From contig NZ_JACJSF010000016.1 of assembly GCF_014698035.1 (NCBI RefSeq), positions 62,001-126,000 on the forward strand: a stretch of 64,000 nucleotides of DNA, written 5' to 3'. Source of the stretch: Desmonostoc muscorum FACHB-395 (lineage in GTDB: Bacteria; Cyanobacteriota; Cyanobacteriia; Cyanobacteriales; Nostocaceae). A program made the position numbers and the translations under genes. Position 1 is the stretch's first letter; every line of letters begins with the position of its first letter. Under the pieces are notes generated by a model that worked only from the letters and a program-made list of their open reading frames with translations, was not told where the DNA came from and made no database searches. Positions 45,648 to 54,685 of this stretch are shown here, in pieces.

Positions 45648-45998
45648 ATGACTAATATTAGACTCGATATTCAGGGTCATAGAAATAAAAACTCGCTAGA
45701 GGTAGTTGACGCATTCCTAGCGACTAATAGCGGAGAAAACATTCCTAAAGAAATAATGACTATGCCTAATTTGGGATTTACCAGAAATTAGCAAGCACTT
45801 TGGGATTGCAGAAGCACAATTGCGTCGTACTTTATTTGAACAAACTGGGAGCATATTTATAGCGTTGTTGATGCGATCGCCTTTGAAGGTGTTTTGAGCA
45901 GTGATCTGGCTGCGATCGCTCATTCTAACAAGCCGTTGATGAAGTCTTTGTGTTTGGTGCAGATATATGTAACTGTCTGCTTATTCGCTGCACCATAA
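45648..45998 (+). pseudogene. 116-codon gene remnant with two in-frame stop codons
   Basis: From ATG 45648 the frame runs to TAA at 45996-45998 and is interrupted only by TAG (45789) and TGA (45837). The three pieces read MTNIRLDIQGHRNKNSLEVV.., QALWDCRSTIASYFI and TNWEHIYSVVDAIAFEGVLS plus SSDLAAIAHSNKPLM. The text on both sides of each stop has ordinary protein composition. I infer a recently inactivated gene. I do not recognise the family. Confidence 0.55.
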
Positions 45999-46498
45999 GG
46001 TATCGAGCTGGGCAATATTATGATGTGATATTCTATACATATTTAATAGATGATAATTTGGAATAATATAGCTGTATTATTCCTGGTTTGGCAAATGCAG
46101 GCGATGTCTACACTTATTGAACACAAAATAAGCTGATTACCCATCAACAAATTACCATCAATGCAGTAATTAATGGGAGACTTCATTAACATTGATTAAT
46201 AACTTTTACATTCCTCAAATTAGATAATTATTTTAAACAAATCCGTAATAAATATATTGCACAACTACAGAAAAGTCTCTCCGTCTATTTCTTAAACATC
46301 TACTATAGCGTTTCCTAGTCTGCTGAGGTGCAAATCTCTGCGTACCTCTGCGCTTTACTTTGCGTCCCTTTGCATTTCAAAATATTATCTGTACCTCACA
46401 TAACTGGGAATCGCTATAAGTAAGTTAGCATAATAAAACCAAACTATGTAAATAAAAATGAACTAGGCTAAAACCCTATTGCCTTATCCCAACGACAA
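45999..46498. other. Intergenic region
   Basis: AT-rich sequence with a CTCTGCG-rich dispersed repeat near 46325-46385 (GCAAATCTCTGCGTACCTC). No gene is seen on either strand. Confidence 0.45.
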
Positions 46499-46915
46499 TT
46501 ATTTACGCTCACTTATTTGTAATATTGAATACTTAAGTTTTGAGACTGGAATATGCCGACTGATTACCACTTCTAATTGATTAAAATCATAGGGTTTAGT
46601 AATACAATCATCAAATCCTGCAAGCATAGTGGATTCATCATCTTGTACCTCTGTTAGAGGGGTTACTGCAATAATTGGGATAGTAGCAGTTTTTGAATTG
46701 TGTTTGAGGTCATCAATTACTCGGTTAGCACTCAAATTAGATAGCATCGTATCTAGCAGGATTAAATCTGGTTGATGAGTTTGTGCTAACATCACAGCCC
46801 TCACCCCTTGCTTGGTACAAATGCATGAAAAATTTAATATTCTTAGATGAGAATTAAGTAGCTCTAAATCATGTAGATTATGTTCTACAACCAAAATTAA
46901 AGGCATTCCATTCAT
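46499..46915 (-). CDS. Stand-alone response-regulator receiver, partly degenerate
   Basis: This 138-residue CheY-like receiver keeps the phospho-acceptor Asp in LILLDTML, the switch Thr in IIAVTPLT and the Lys in DCITKPYD. The acidic pair that binds Mg2+ near the N-terminus is replaced by E-H (LVVEHNLHD), so phosphorylation may be weak or absent. No kinase or output gene is beside it. It could still bind partners as a pseudo-receiver. Confidence 0.88.
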   Translation of the reverse strand: MNGMPLILVVEHNLHDLELLNSHLRILNFSCICTKQGVRAVMLAQTHQPDLILLDTMLSNLSANRVIDDLKHNSKTATIPIIAVTPLTEVQDDESTMLAGFDDCITKPYDFNQLEVVISRHIPVSKLKYSILQISERK

Positions 46916-47296
46916 TAGCAGTTAGTCCTATCCAAAAAAGGCTACGCATAAAGACTCCGCTTATTAGGAAAACCAAGAGGTACTTTTTTCTGGTATATGC
47001 TTAAGTAAATATACGAGGGTGCATTCTGCCAACTAACTAGGCCATGAAATAAATAGACTGGTGTATAATCCATTAGGTTATCCATCTATGCTAAATTGTA
47101 AGAAAAACACAACATAACAATATCAAGCAAATAGTAGCATATATGATGCATGTACTGACAATATTGATTAAATAATCACTATTTTCTGGCTAGTACTACA
47201 GCTAACTCCCTCAATTTAGCAGGGAGAAGGAACGCACCCTTCAAGACGCTAGATCCTGGATTTCTCACAACTGAGAAATGAGCGTGAGTGTGGGGG

Positions 47297-47433
47297 GTGT
47301 GGTTCGGGTGGGGAGTGTAGGGAGTGTAGGGAGTGTGGGGAGAAAGAGGAGGAATTGAATAACTGCACATCAATGAACGCTGCATTGCCTCCCACACCTC
47401 CCACACCTCCCACACTCCCCACCCGAACCACAC
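47297..47433. repeat. Large inverted repeat with tandem GTGTGGGA units
   Basis: A 22-base arm GTGTGGTTCGGGTGGGGAGT.. (47297-47318) is exactly complementary to 47412-47433. Between them are tandem GGAGTGTA and CTCCCACAC units that also pair. It sits behind the CCA-adding enzyme gene and can form a very stable hairpin. Confidence 0.85.
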
Positions 47434-47467
47434 AATACGTGAGAAATTCGGGTAGATACACTTCTTT

Positions 47468-48787
47468 TTATTTCCCTTCTGCCTTTTCTTGTAATTGACG
47501 TGCAAAAGCGATCGCTTCTGTTGGCGTTGAGACTTTCCCCTCAGCTTGTGCTACGGCAATTTCTGTCAAAAGTTGTCCAATGATTGGTGAAGCTGGAATA
47601 TCTAATGCTATGATCAACTCCTTCCCGCTCACTAGTAGAGAGGGATGAGCAACCAGATCGTCAGGGTTAAGGTAGCGGTTGATTAAAAGTGTCAAGACAA
47701 GGCAGTCCCTTGCTTTGGTTTCCAAACTTGTAGCGACTTGTGGCTTGTCACCAGACATCGCCTCTACCAAATTATCAAGTGCCACAGCTAATACTGCCGC
47801 AGTGGGAAACACAATATCTGCGTCACGGAATAATAAATATTGTTCTCGCAAAGACATATCAACTACTTTAAACTGCGGTAACAATTTTAAAGCAGTGGTT
47901 ACACCCCGGATTTCGGCACGACTATAAGTTAGTTGTTGTAGCTCTATTTCTGCTAATTCTGGATTGGGATTGACAAGACAAGCAAGTTTGGCAATACCTA
48001 ACCAAGTCGTTTTGATACTATCGCGGACATATTCTTGGAGTTTTACGCCTAATTGTTGCCAATTTTCTGTGATTAAGGCGGCTGCATCGTCAACTGCGGC
48101 TAGTTTGCTCAAGCTTTCACGAGTAGCATTTTTGAAGAAAGGAGCAAGTAAACCATCTTCCCAAGCACTTGCAATCCAAGGAGTACCTTGAGAATTTGAC
48201 AGTAGATAGCCAATTTCTACCCGAACTCGTTCGGCTGCAACTTTGCTCAGATGTGATGCTAAAGAACAAATTGCAGTTCGCGTAGCTGGCTCAATAGTAA
48301 AACCTAATTGGGCGGCTTGGCGATAACCTCGCATTAAGCGCAAAGGATCATCTTCTAAGTTTGCGGGTGATATCATTCGCAAAATGCCCTGTTGTAAGTC
48401 TACATAGCCTTGTAGAGGATCGATAATTTCTTGTGTATGGGGATTATAGGCGATCGCATTTACTGTAAAATCCCGTCTGTGCAAATCAACCTCTAAACTA
48501 TCTCCTTCCTGTTGGGCAAAGTCGGCTGTGGCGTGGGGAAAAACCACACGAGCAATTTGTCGTTCTGCATCGAGTAAGACAAAACCAGCTTTGTAGTGAT
48601 GAGCGATCGCTCTTGCTACCTTTACCGCTTTAGATGGTATGACAAAATCTAGATCCAGATATTCACGAGTTCTGCCAAGTAGCGCATCTCGCACAGCACC
48701 ACCTACCATGTAAGCGGGTTGTGGCAAGAATTCTAAACTAAAAGGCCAATTTTCGGGAGCTAGGGTAGAAGGAATTGATTCAAGCAT
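47468..48787 (-). CDS. tRNA nucleotidyltransferase/poly(A) polymerase family (CCA-adding type)
   Basis: ATG at 48787 (MLESIPSTLAPENW) fits best, giving 439 residues. The nucleotidyltransferase core is MVGGAVRDALLGRTREYLDLDFVI with the G-G-x-V-R-D and D-x-D motifs, and RRDFTVNAIAYNPH and EDDPLRLMRGYRQAAQLGF follow. The C-terminal part is helical. It is a class II CCA-adding enzyme or a cyanobacterial A-adding/CC-adding half-enzyme; the motifs cannot tell which. The C-terminus is close to the 47.3-kb inverted repeat. Confidence 0.9.
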   Translation of the reverse strand: MLESIPSTLAPENWPFSLEFLPQPAYMVGGAVRDALLGRTREYLDLDFVIPSKAVKVARAIAHHYKAGFVLLDAERQIARVVFPHATADFAQQEGDSLEVDLHRRDFTVNAIAYNPHTQEIIDPLQGYVDLQQGILRMISPANLEDDPLRLMRGYRQAAQLGFTIEPATRTAICSLASHLSKVAAERVRVEIGYLLSNSQGTPWIASAWEDGLLAPFFKNATRESLSKLAAVDDAAALITENWQQLGVKLQEYVRDSIKTTWLGIAKLACLVNPNPELAEIELQQLTYSRAEIRGVTTALKLLPQFKVVDMSLREQYLLFRDADIVFPTAAVLAVALDNLVEAMSGDKPQVATSLETKARDCLVLTLLINRYLNPDDLVAHPSLLVSGKELIIALDIPASPIIGQLLTEIAVAQAEGKVSTPTEAIAFARQLQEKAEGK

Positions 48788-48873
48788 TGTAATAAAAATC
48801 AACCCAGCAACTCATGAATAACGGTTGGGCTTAAGTTAGATTAACAATAAAGGCCCCTGGAGTTGGTTCTATT

Positions 48874-49122
48874 ATGTGTATTTGTGTGAACTGCCACTAT
48901 GTAGACAGCTGTGTTACCTATCATGCCGTAGAAGGGCAGCACCAACAGCCTCACTTGACTGAAACACCCAGTTTTGATCCGAATGAACCTTCTATCAATG
49001 TCAATATTCGGACAAACGATGATGTGATTGAGATGGAATGGGATGTTGTTGGTTGTCTCAGCTTTAAACGGGAAACGGGTAAGTGGTCGAAATTGCGTCC
49101 TGGTGAATTAGTGCCGACTTGA
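48874..49122 (+). CDS. ycf34: Ycf34 family Fe-S protein
   Basis: The 82-residue protein starts MCICVNCHYVDSCVTYHAVE, with Cys at 2, 4, 7 and 13, the cluster ligands of Ycf34. It ends VVGCLSFKRETGKWSKLRPG. Ycf34 is conserved in cyanobacteria and red-lineage plastids and in Synechocystis binds an iron-sulfur cluster and affects photosynthetic electron flow. It is divergent from the CCA-type gene with an 86-base gap. Confidence 0.95.
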   Translation: MCICVNCHYVDSCVTYHAVEGQHQQPHLTETPSFDPNEPSINVNIRTNDDVIEMEWDVVGCLSFKRETGKWSKLRPGELVPT

Positions 49123-49703
49123 GAAGTCAAAAGTAGTATATTATACCTCAGTCCATTAATAACAAAATCTTGACAATTCCATCCCAAGTTTCCTAGTGAG
49201 AGTAAAAGTATTTAGTTTGACTTTACACACGTAGGTTATTCGTGGGGTAGAGCGATCGCTAAAACCCTTTTTCTTTCGTTCAACCCCACGAGATGCCTGC
49301 GTTGTAAGCAATTTGAGGACGGTAGACCCTTATCCTATTGTCAATAATTTAAGCTGAATGACAGGTAAATTAGATACCTGCTAAAATGAACCCTTCAAAA
49401 ATTGTCATAGTAAGGATTATAAAAGGGTAGAGTTTTTCAATTACTTCCCCTCATGGGGATAAAAACAAAGTGAAAATTCATAACTATGATGTGCTTGAAT
49501 AGATAAACATCGTCTACCTTAAAAACCATAGTTTTGTAGGTTGGGTGCAGCGATCGCGTAACCCAACATAAATAAGGTGGTAATGTTGGGTTGCGTTTCA
49601 CTCCACCCAACCTACATCAATATATCTTTTACAAAACCTAGGTTTCAACATAGATGAGGTTTATATCAAGTTAACTATAGAAAAATCAATATTTTAATTA
49701 ACT
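49123..49703. other. Intergenic region with MITE-like repeat copy
   Basis: Besides the 160-bp repeat (49504-49663), this 581-base gap has a HIP1 site near 49252 and AT-rich sequence. No gene is evident. The tsaB gene begins 40 bases after the repeat. Confidence 0.5.
49504..49663 (-). repeat. 160-bp MITE-like repeat, copy 2 (reverse)
   Basis: It is the reverse complement of the element at 37877-38046 with a few mismatches and a 10-base internal difference. Termini are TAAACATCGTCTACC.. on the left and the complement of TAAACCTCATCTATG.. on the right. The core again holds the AACCCAACATAAATAAGG / TGTTGGGTTGCG palindrome. Confidence 0.85.
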
Positions 49704-50357
49704 TTGACCACAGAAATAAAACACTTCACAACAAAATACGCTTTATCACTACACACCACTACTCCTGAATTAGGATTGGCAATTAGTAATTTTGCTGGTG
49801 AAAATCGCTCACAAATTTGGAATTTGGGGCGTGATTTATCTAGCTTAATCCATCAATATTTAATTGACTTTATCAAACCGCAAACTTGGGAGGATTTGTC
49901 ATTCATCGCAGTTGCCAAAGGACCTGGTGGCTTTACAGGAACTCGCATTGGCGTTGTAACTGCTCGAACTTTAGGGCAACAATTAGATATCCCTGTATTT
50001 GCAATTTCAACTTTAGCTGCGGTGGCTTGGGCAGAAGCAGGCAAAAGTCCAAATCCAAAAACTATTGCTGTGGAAATGCCAGCCCAACGAGGTCAAATTT
50101 TTGCTGCTATTTATCAGTTTGACTCAGATGTTTCTAAACTAAAAGTGTGTTTAGCAGATAGAGTATTCACACCAGAAGCATGGCAGGAAACTTTAGGGAA
50201 TTGGAACACTAATTATCAGCTAATTCAAGCAAAATCTGGGTTAGCAGCGACGGTAACAAGTATTTTGGAACTAGCTAATCTTGATTGGCAAGAGGGCAAG
50301 TGTCCTAATTGGTCAGAGGCTTTGCCATATTATGGGCAACATCCAGTAGACATTTAA
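49704..50357 (+). CDS. tsaB: tRNA threonylcarbamoyladenosine biosynthesis protein TsaB
   Basis: The start is taken as TTG at 49704 because the product MTTEIKHFTTKYALSLHTTT matches the cyanobacterial TsaB N-terminus; no ATG is available. The 217-residue ASKHA-fold protein has ALSLHTTTPELGLAI, then AVAKGPGGFTGTRIGVVTAR, the TsaB hallmark, and VEMPAQRGQIFAAIY. TsaB partners TsaD and TsaE in t6A37 modification of tRNA. Upstream is the MITE-like repeat, which may supply the promoter region. Confidence 0.93.
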   Translation: MTTEIKHFTTKYALSLHTTTPELGLAISNFAGENRSQIWNLGRDLSSLIHQYLIDFIKPQTWEDLSFIAVAKGPGGFTGTRIGVVTARTLGQQLDIPVFAISTLAAVAWAEAGKSPNPKTIAVEMPAQRGQIFAAIYQFDSDVSKLKVCLADRVFTPEAWQETLGNWNTNYQLIQAKSGLAATVTSILELANLDWQEGKCPNWSEALPYYGQHPVDI

Positions 50358-50388
50358 CTGATATGTGTCATAGTGCATAAATCCAAAA

Positions 50389-51369
50389 TCAAAACAGCCC
50401 CAGCCAAACTGGGAGAGTAAGCAGCAATAGTATAGCCCCAGCAGCTAAGGCAGTAACTGCCAGATCGCGATCAAGATTGAATGCCTCCGCAATTACAAGT
50501 GTGGCAAAAGCTGGAGGCATGGCCATTTGTAAGACAATTACTTTTGCGATCGCTCCAGTTATTCCAAACACTGGTAGAATACTGCCCAATATCAAGGGAA
50601 CTAGCAGCATTTTGATTCCCAAGCTCATCCCTACTTGTGGTAGGCTACCCCAAGATTTGAGCAGCGCCAGTCGCATTCCAATTAACACTAGGGATAAAGC
50701 TACACTACTCCAAGCAAATTTTTCTAACCAGAATTCCATAACTGTGGGAATTGTCACCTGCCGAAACAGCAAGCCAAATCCGAAACCCCATAGCGCAGGA
50801 TTAATTAAGATAGACTTGGCAGTCTGCCAATGATTCTGGACACCGCCGCCAAAACGCGCTGCTAGTAATACACCCAAACCGTAAGTTCCTGGGAATGAAC
50901 CTAACAAATCGTAAAATAACGCCCAAGCAAAGTATTCCTTGCCTACCATTGCTAAGGTAATGGGAAAACCAAGATAACCTGTATTACCCAACATTGCGGC
51001 TAATATCAAGCTAGCCTGAGTTGGTGGTTGGAGGACAGTATTTCTAAAATAGGCTTGTCCTTTAATTCCTAACCAAGCTAAAAATGCTCCTAGTAAAATG
51101 GCTAGGTAAGCGATCGCAGGTGCAATCCAAATTTGCCCTGACAAGCTGGATTGACGCAAAAAAGATACTATGCTTATGGGTACTCCCACCCAAAAAAGAA
51201 ACTGTCCCAAACGTGTAGGAACTGTTATAGGTAGTTTGCGTCCCAGAACAAAACCTACCAGGACTAATCCTCCCAGCTTGACGTATAGTTCTAAAAGGTT
51301 TGTCAAGATTGCGCCTAAGAACCACAGATGTAAAATGCTACCTGTTACGTCTACTTTTGTCCAGTGCAA
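50389..51369 (-). CDS. AEC-family transporter (auxin-efflux-carrier type)
   Basis: This membrane protein has up to 326 residues and about 10 helices: ILTNLLELYVKLGGLVLVGF, LGNTGYLGFPITLAMVG, and AVTALAAGAILLLLTLPVW. The two internal halves share the broken-helix pattern of the BART/AEC fold. A TTG at 51306 (TNLLELYV..) is an alternative start. Bacterial members move carboxylates or auxin-like anions. Its start region overlaps the divergent VanY-like gene's longest frame. Confidence 0.85.
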   Translation of the reverse strand: MHWTKVDVTGSILHLWFLGAILTNLLELYVKLGGLVLVGFVLGRKLPITVPTRLGQFLFWVGVPISIVSFLRQSSLSGQIWIAPAIAYLAILLGAFLAWLGIKGQAYFRNTVLQPPTQASLILAAMLGNTGYLGFPITLAMVGKEYFAWALFYDLLGSFPGTYGLGVLLAARFGGGVQNHWQTAKSILINPALWGFGFGLLFRQVTIPTVMEFWLEKFAWSSVALSLVLIGMRLALLKSWGSLPQVGMSLGIKMLLVPLILGSILPVFGITGAIAKVIVLQMAMPPAFATLVIAEAFNLDRDLAVTALAAGAILLLLTLPVWLGLF

Positions 51370-51408
51370 AATCTGTTATGGCTATCCCACAAAAACAGGA
51401 GTTTACCC

Positions 51409-52221
51409 TTGAATAAGGCAGGGTTTTCTGGAAAACCGCAAAACTCATCGAATGACCTTGGTGATGATATTCCAGTGGCTGTACGTGATACACCTGTTGC
51501 AGCACGCAAAATGTGGTTGCAGCCCCAAATTATGCTGATTGGCGGAGTGGTGGGATTTATCCTGCTGGCTTTAATTAGCGGTTTTTTGTTTTTCGTCACT
51601 GCACCCAAAAAAATCGCCGATTCTCAACCTTTACCAGCGACTTCTACTCCTCCGACTCCAGCACCATCTAATAATTCTAGTAATTCTAGCGATACTGTAT
51701 TAGGGCATTTTCCTTACCCAGAAGCCCCTCAGTCAGAACTAGTAACCATCTCCGCAAATAGGGGCATTAGAATGCGAAAATCTGCTGCCCAAAAGTTTGA
51801 GGAGATGGTAGCAACAGCCCGGAGTGCAGGTGTAACTTTAGTGCCAATTTCTGGCTTTCGCTCACTTAAAGACCAGGAACAATTGTTTTTTGGTGTCGGT
51901 GCCCAACGAAATCAAACGCCAGCAGAACGGGCTGCCCTCAGCGCTCCTCCTGGTCATAGCGAACATCACACAGGTTATGCTGTGGATGTTGGGGATGGAT
52001 CAGTACCAGCAACTAATCTCCAAACCAATTTTGACAAGACCAAGGCTTATCAATGGCTGCAAGCAAATGCAGCACGCTTTAGCTTTGAAATGTCTTTTCC
52101 TAAAGATAATGTTCAAGGTGTGAGTTATGAGCCTTGGCACTGGCGTTTTGTTGGCGATCGCAACAGCTTGGAAATGTTCTACAAAGCCAGAAACTTGAGA
52201 CCCGCTAAGATATCGCCATAA
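51409..52221 (+). CDS. D-Ala-D-Ala carboxypeptidase, VanY family
   Basis: I prefer TTG at 51409 (MNKAGFSGKPQNSS) with AGGAG about 10 bases upstream; a GTG at 51364 would add 15 residues. A transmembrane anchor (MLIGGVVGFILLALISGFLFF) follows at about 43-65. Next comes a Pro/Ser linker, then the peptidase M15B domain: SGFRSLKDQEQLF, GHSEHHTGYAVDVGDG (zinc His and Asp) and YEPWHWRFVG (third zinc His). It trims the terminal D-Ala from peptidoglycan stems. Neighbouring PBP2 genes fit a cell-wall context. Confidence 0.92.
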   Translation: MNKAGFSGKPQNSSNDLGDDIPVAVRDTPVAARKMWLQPQIMLIGGVVGFILLALISGFLFFVTAPKKIADSQPLPATSTPPTPAPSNNSSNSSDTVLGHFPYPEAPQSELVTISANRGIRMRKSAAQKFEEMVATARSAGVTLVPISGFRSLKDQEQLFFGVGAQRNQTPAERAALSAPPGHSEHHTGYAVDVGDGSVPATNLQTNFDKTKAYQWLQANAARFSFEMSFPKDNVQGVSYEPWHWRFVGDRNSLEMFYKARNLRPAKISP

Positions 52222-52325
52222 AAGACAGCAGGCAGGAGTCAGGAGTTTGGTTTTACCCTTTCTCTCCCTACTCCCTCTCCTCTAGTGGAGGCTGAAGCAC
52301 TACTTCCGTAAGGGCTGGACAGTAG

Positions 52326-52416
52326 TAAGCTAATCGGCATTTAAGTTGCAGAAAAGCAGGGCTGAAGCCCTTACTAGGAGCGAATCATTCTGGAAAAATG
52401 AATGACGATTAGCTTA
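52326..52416. repeat. Fold-back repeat with AGGGCTGAAGCCCTT palindrome
   Basis: Outer arms TAAGCTAATCG (52326-52336) and CGATTAGCTTA (52406-52416) are perfectly complementary. The centre holds AGGGCTGAAGCCCTTACTA, a common Nostoc repeat; a related partial copy lies just upstream. It fills the space between two convergent cell-wall genes. Confidence 0.65.
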
Positions 52417-52502
52417 TTCAGCAATTTTCTTAGCGATCGCATCTGGTCGGGAAATTTTATATCGATGAGAAAGTAGAATTACGGTAATCCCAAGCCACAA
52501 TT

Positions 52503-54323
52503 TTATACTTTCTTCGGCGCTGGTTTCTGATACTTACCTGGATACTTGCGCTGAAAATATTCCTCCATAATTTGTAAGATCATTGGCGCAGCAATGCTAC
52601 CACCGCCACCGCCGGAATGTTCTGCAAATGCCACAATCACGAATTCTGGCTGTTCAGCAGGTGCATAAGCACCAAACCAAGCGTGATTTTGCTTAACACG
52701 TCCCTTCCAGGCTTCGGCAGTACCACTCTTACCCGCGACTGGGGGAACTGTTGGCTGATTCAAAGCCTTACCAGTACCTTCAGCTACTACTTTCCGTAGC
52801 CCTTGCCGGAGAACACTTATGGTTGGCGGCTTCATATTTAAAGATTCTCGCCAGCTTTTTGCTTCTTCATTGTCTTTAAGCAAATGCGGCTGGACTCTAT
52901 AGCCACCATTCGCGGGCACGGCAAACATGATGGCGACTTGCAGGGGTGTAGTTTGTAAAGCACCTTGACCAATTGACATATTAATGCTGTCTCCTACAGT
53001 CCAAGGTATCTTCCAAGCTTTCTGCTTCCATGTCTCATCTGGCACTAAACCTTTTGCCTCTTCGTTGGCAAACTCAAAGCCGGTTTTTTTACCAAATCCA
53101 TACTTGCGAGTCCATTCTATTAAAGTTGGGCCACCGACTCCGCGACCAATTTGATAGAAGAAGGTATCACTACTCCACTGTAATGCACCGACAAAGCCCA
53201 ACGGTCCGAATCCGGCGTGATTCCATTCACCAAATCGGGTACCACCAAAAGTTAAGGAACCGTAGGTTTGCAAGACTGTACTAGGAGAAAATTTACCTGA
53301 TTCTAGACCAGCTGTGGTAGTGACAATTTTGAAGGTGCTAGCAGGTGGAAAGGCGCTGAGGGCGCGATTTACCAAGGGATGATCTGCACCTTGTACAGTT
53401 TCCCAATCTTTTTGGCTGAGTTTCTGCTTTGAGAAAATATTGGGGTCAAAGGTGGGATGAGATACCATTGCTAAAACGGCACCGTTCTTGGGGTCAAGTG
53501 CCACGATCGCACCGTCGCGATCGCCTAAAGCTTTTTCTGCCGTCTTTTGCATATTTAAATCTAGGGTCAAGTGCAAATCTTTACCAGGCTTCGCTTGCTT
53601 CTCCCCCAAAACCCGGAGTGGTCGACCTGCACCATCGACTTCTACCTGCTGACCCCCCCATTCGCCTCGCAGACTTATTTCATAAGCTTTTTCAACTCCC
53701 ATTTGACCAATCACATCACCTAATCTGTAGCCCTCTTGCTTCTTTTCTTTTAACTGGTCGGCGGTTAGTTCTCGCGTATAGCCTAATACATGAGCTAATT
53801 CCTTGCCGTGGGGGTAGTAGCGAACGGCTTCTGTATGAATTTCTACATCTTTAAGTTCTGTTTGATACTCCTTCAATGCCGTAATTTGTGCTTCATTCAA
53901 GTTACGAGCAATCCGTATAAGTGAAGAAGAGTTAGCACCTGCCTCTTCTAATTTCTTCTCCATCTCTTCTTGGGGAATCTCAAGAATTTGAGATAGACGT
54001 GCCCCCACAACTGACCATGCAGGCTTGGTATGTGCCATCGGCCACAAATATACAGAGCGAGGATAGCTAGTACTGGCTAAAAGTTTGCCATTACGGTCAA
54101 AAATATTACCCCGTTCTGGTTGTTTGGCAATCATCCGAATTCGATTTGACTCAGCTCGTTTTCGGTGGCTTGCTCCTTCAGTAATTTGCAAATATGCCAA
54201 ACGAACACTGATTCCCGTCAGCATTAATAGAGTAAATATAATCAAAAATATCGGCTGGAAACTCTGTCCAACTGTACGTGTATTTTTTTGTCCGCCAAGT
54301 GGAGATGGTTTAAATATAGTCAT
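52503..54323 (-). CDS. mrdA: Penicillin-binding protein 2 (class B transpeptidase), copy 1
   Basis: This 606-residue class B PBP has a cytoplasmic start, one membrane helix (about 22-45, QPIFLIIFTLLMLTG) and a PBP dimerisation domain (NRIRMIAKQPERGNIFDRNG). The transpeptidase domain has SxxK at S329-T-F-K332, SSDTFFYQIG at the SxN position (S-S-D) and the KSGTA box (VAGKSGTAEAW). It crosslinks peptidoglycan during elongation with RodA. A second, highly similar copy lies 362 bases upstream on the same strand, so the pair arose by tandem duplication. Confidence 0.95.
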   Translation of the reverse strand: MTIFKPSPLGGQKNTRTVGQSFQPIFLIIFTLLMLTGISVRLAYLQITEGASHRKRAESNRIRMIAKQPERGNIFDRNGKLLASTSYPRSVYLWPMAHTKPAWSVVGARLSQILEIPQEEMEKKLEEAGANSSSLIRIARNLNEAQITALKEYQTELKDVEIHTEAVRYYPHGKELAHVLGYTRELTADQLKEKKQEGYRLGDVIGQMGVEKAYEISLRGEWGGQQVEVDGAGRPLRVLGEKQAKPGKDLHLTLDLNMQKTAEKALGDRDGAIVALDPKNGAVLAMVSHPTFDPNIFSKQKLSQKDWETVQGADHPLVNRALSAFPPASTFKIVTTTAGLESGKFSPSTVLQTYGSLTFGGTRFGEWNHAGFGPLGFVGALQWSSDTFFYQIGRGVGGPTLIEWTRKYGFGKKTGFEFANEEAKGLVPDETWKQKAWKIPWTVGDSINMSIGQGALQTTPLQVAIMFAVPANGGYRVQPHLLKDNEEAKSWRESLNMKPPTISVLRQGLRKVVAEGTGKALNQPTVPPVAGKSGTAEAWKGRVKQNHAWFGAYAPAEQPEFVIVAFAEHSGGGGGSIAAPMILQIMEEYFQRKYPGKYQKPAPKKV

Positions 54324-54685
54324 AAGACAAAGAAGATTTCAAAATTAAGATTATCTGTAAACAATTCTGCTCATTTCTTAGCAGGTATTTAATAGCAAAC
54401 TAATAGGCAGTGATTAATTGTTTTCAATTAATACCATAAGCTACTCTCTTCCATCTCATCGCCTAAAGGCTTTTTGAATTCTGAATTTTGCACACTAGTA
54501 CAGGTCGACGGAAATAAACCACCCATTCCAAATGAATAAAATACTTAGGCTGTATTCATTTTTAATTTTTTTAGCGCAGCGTAAAGCCTTCGGCATGGCT
54601 TCGCTTAGAGCGAGTCTGCGATAGCGAAGCGTTAGCGACGCAGGAGCGTCGCGTCACTTTTAATTTTTAATTCCGCCCTGCGGCA
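54324..54685. other. Spacer between the two PBP2 genes, with dispersed repeat
   Basis: This 362-base spacer contains at 54573-54656 a Nostoc-type dispersed repeat (GCGCAGCGTAAAGCC.. GCGACGCAGGAGCGTCGCG) with several hairpins. The rest is AT-rich. The promoter of copy 1 is expected here. No gene is seen. Confidence 0.6.
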
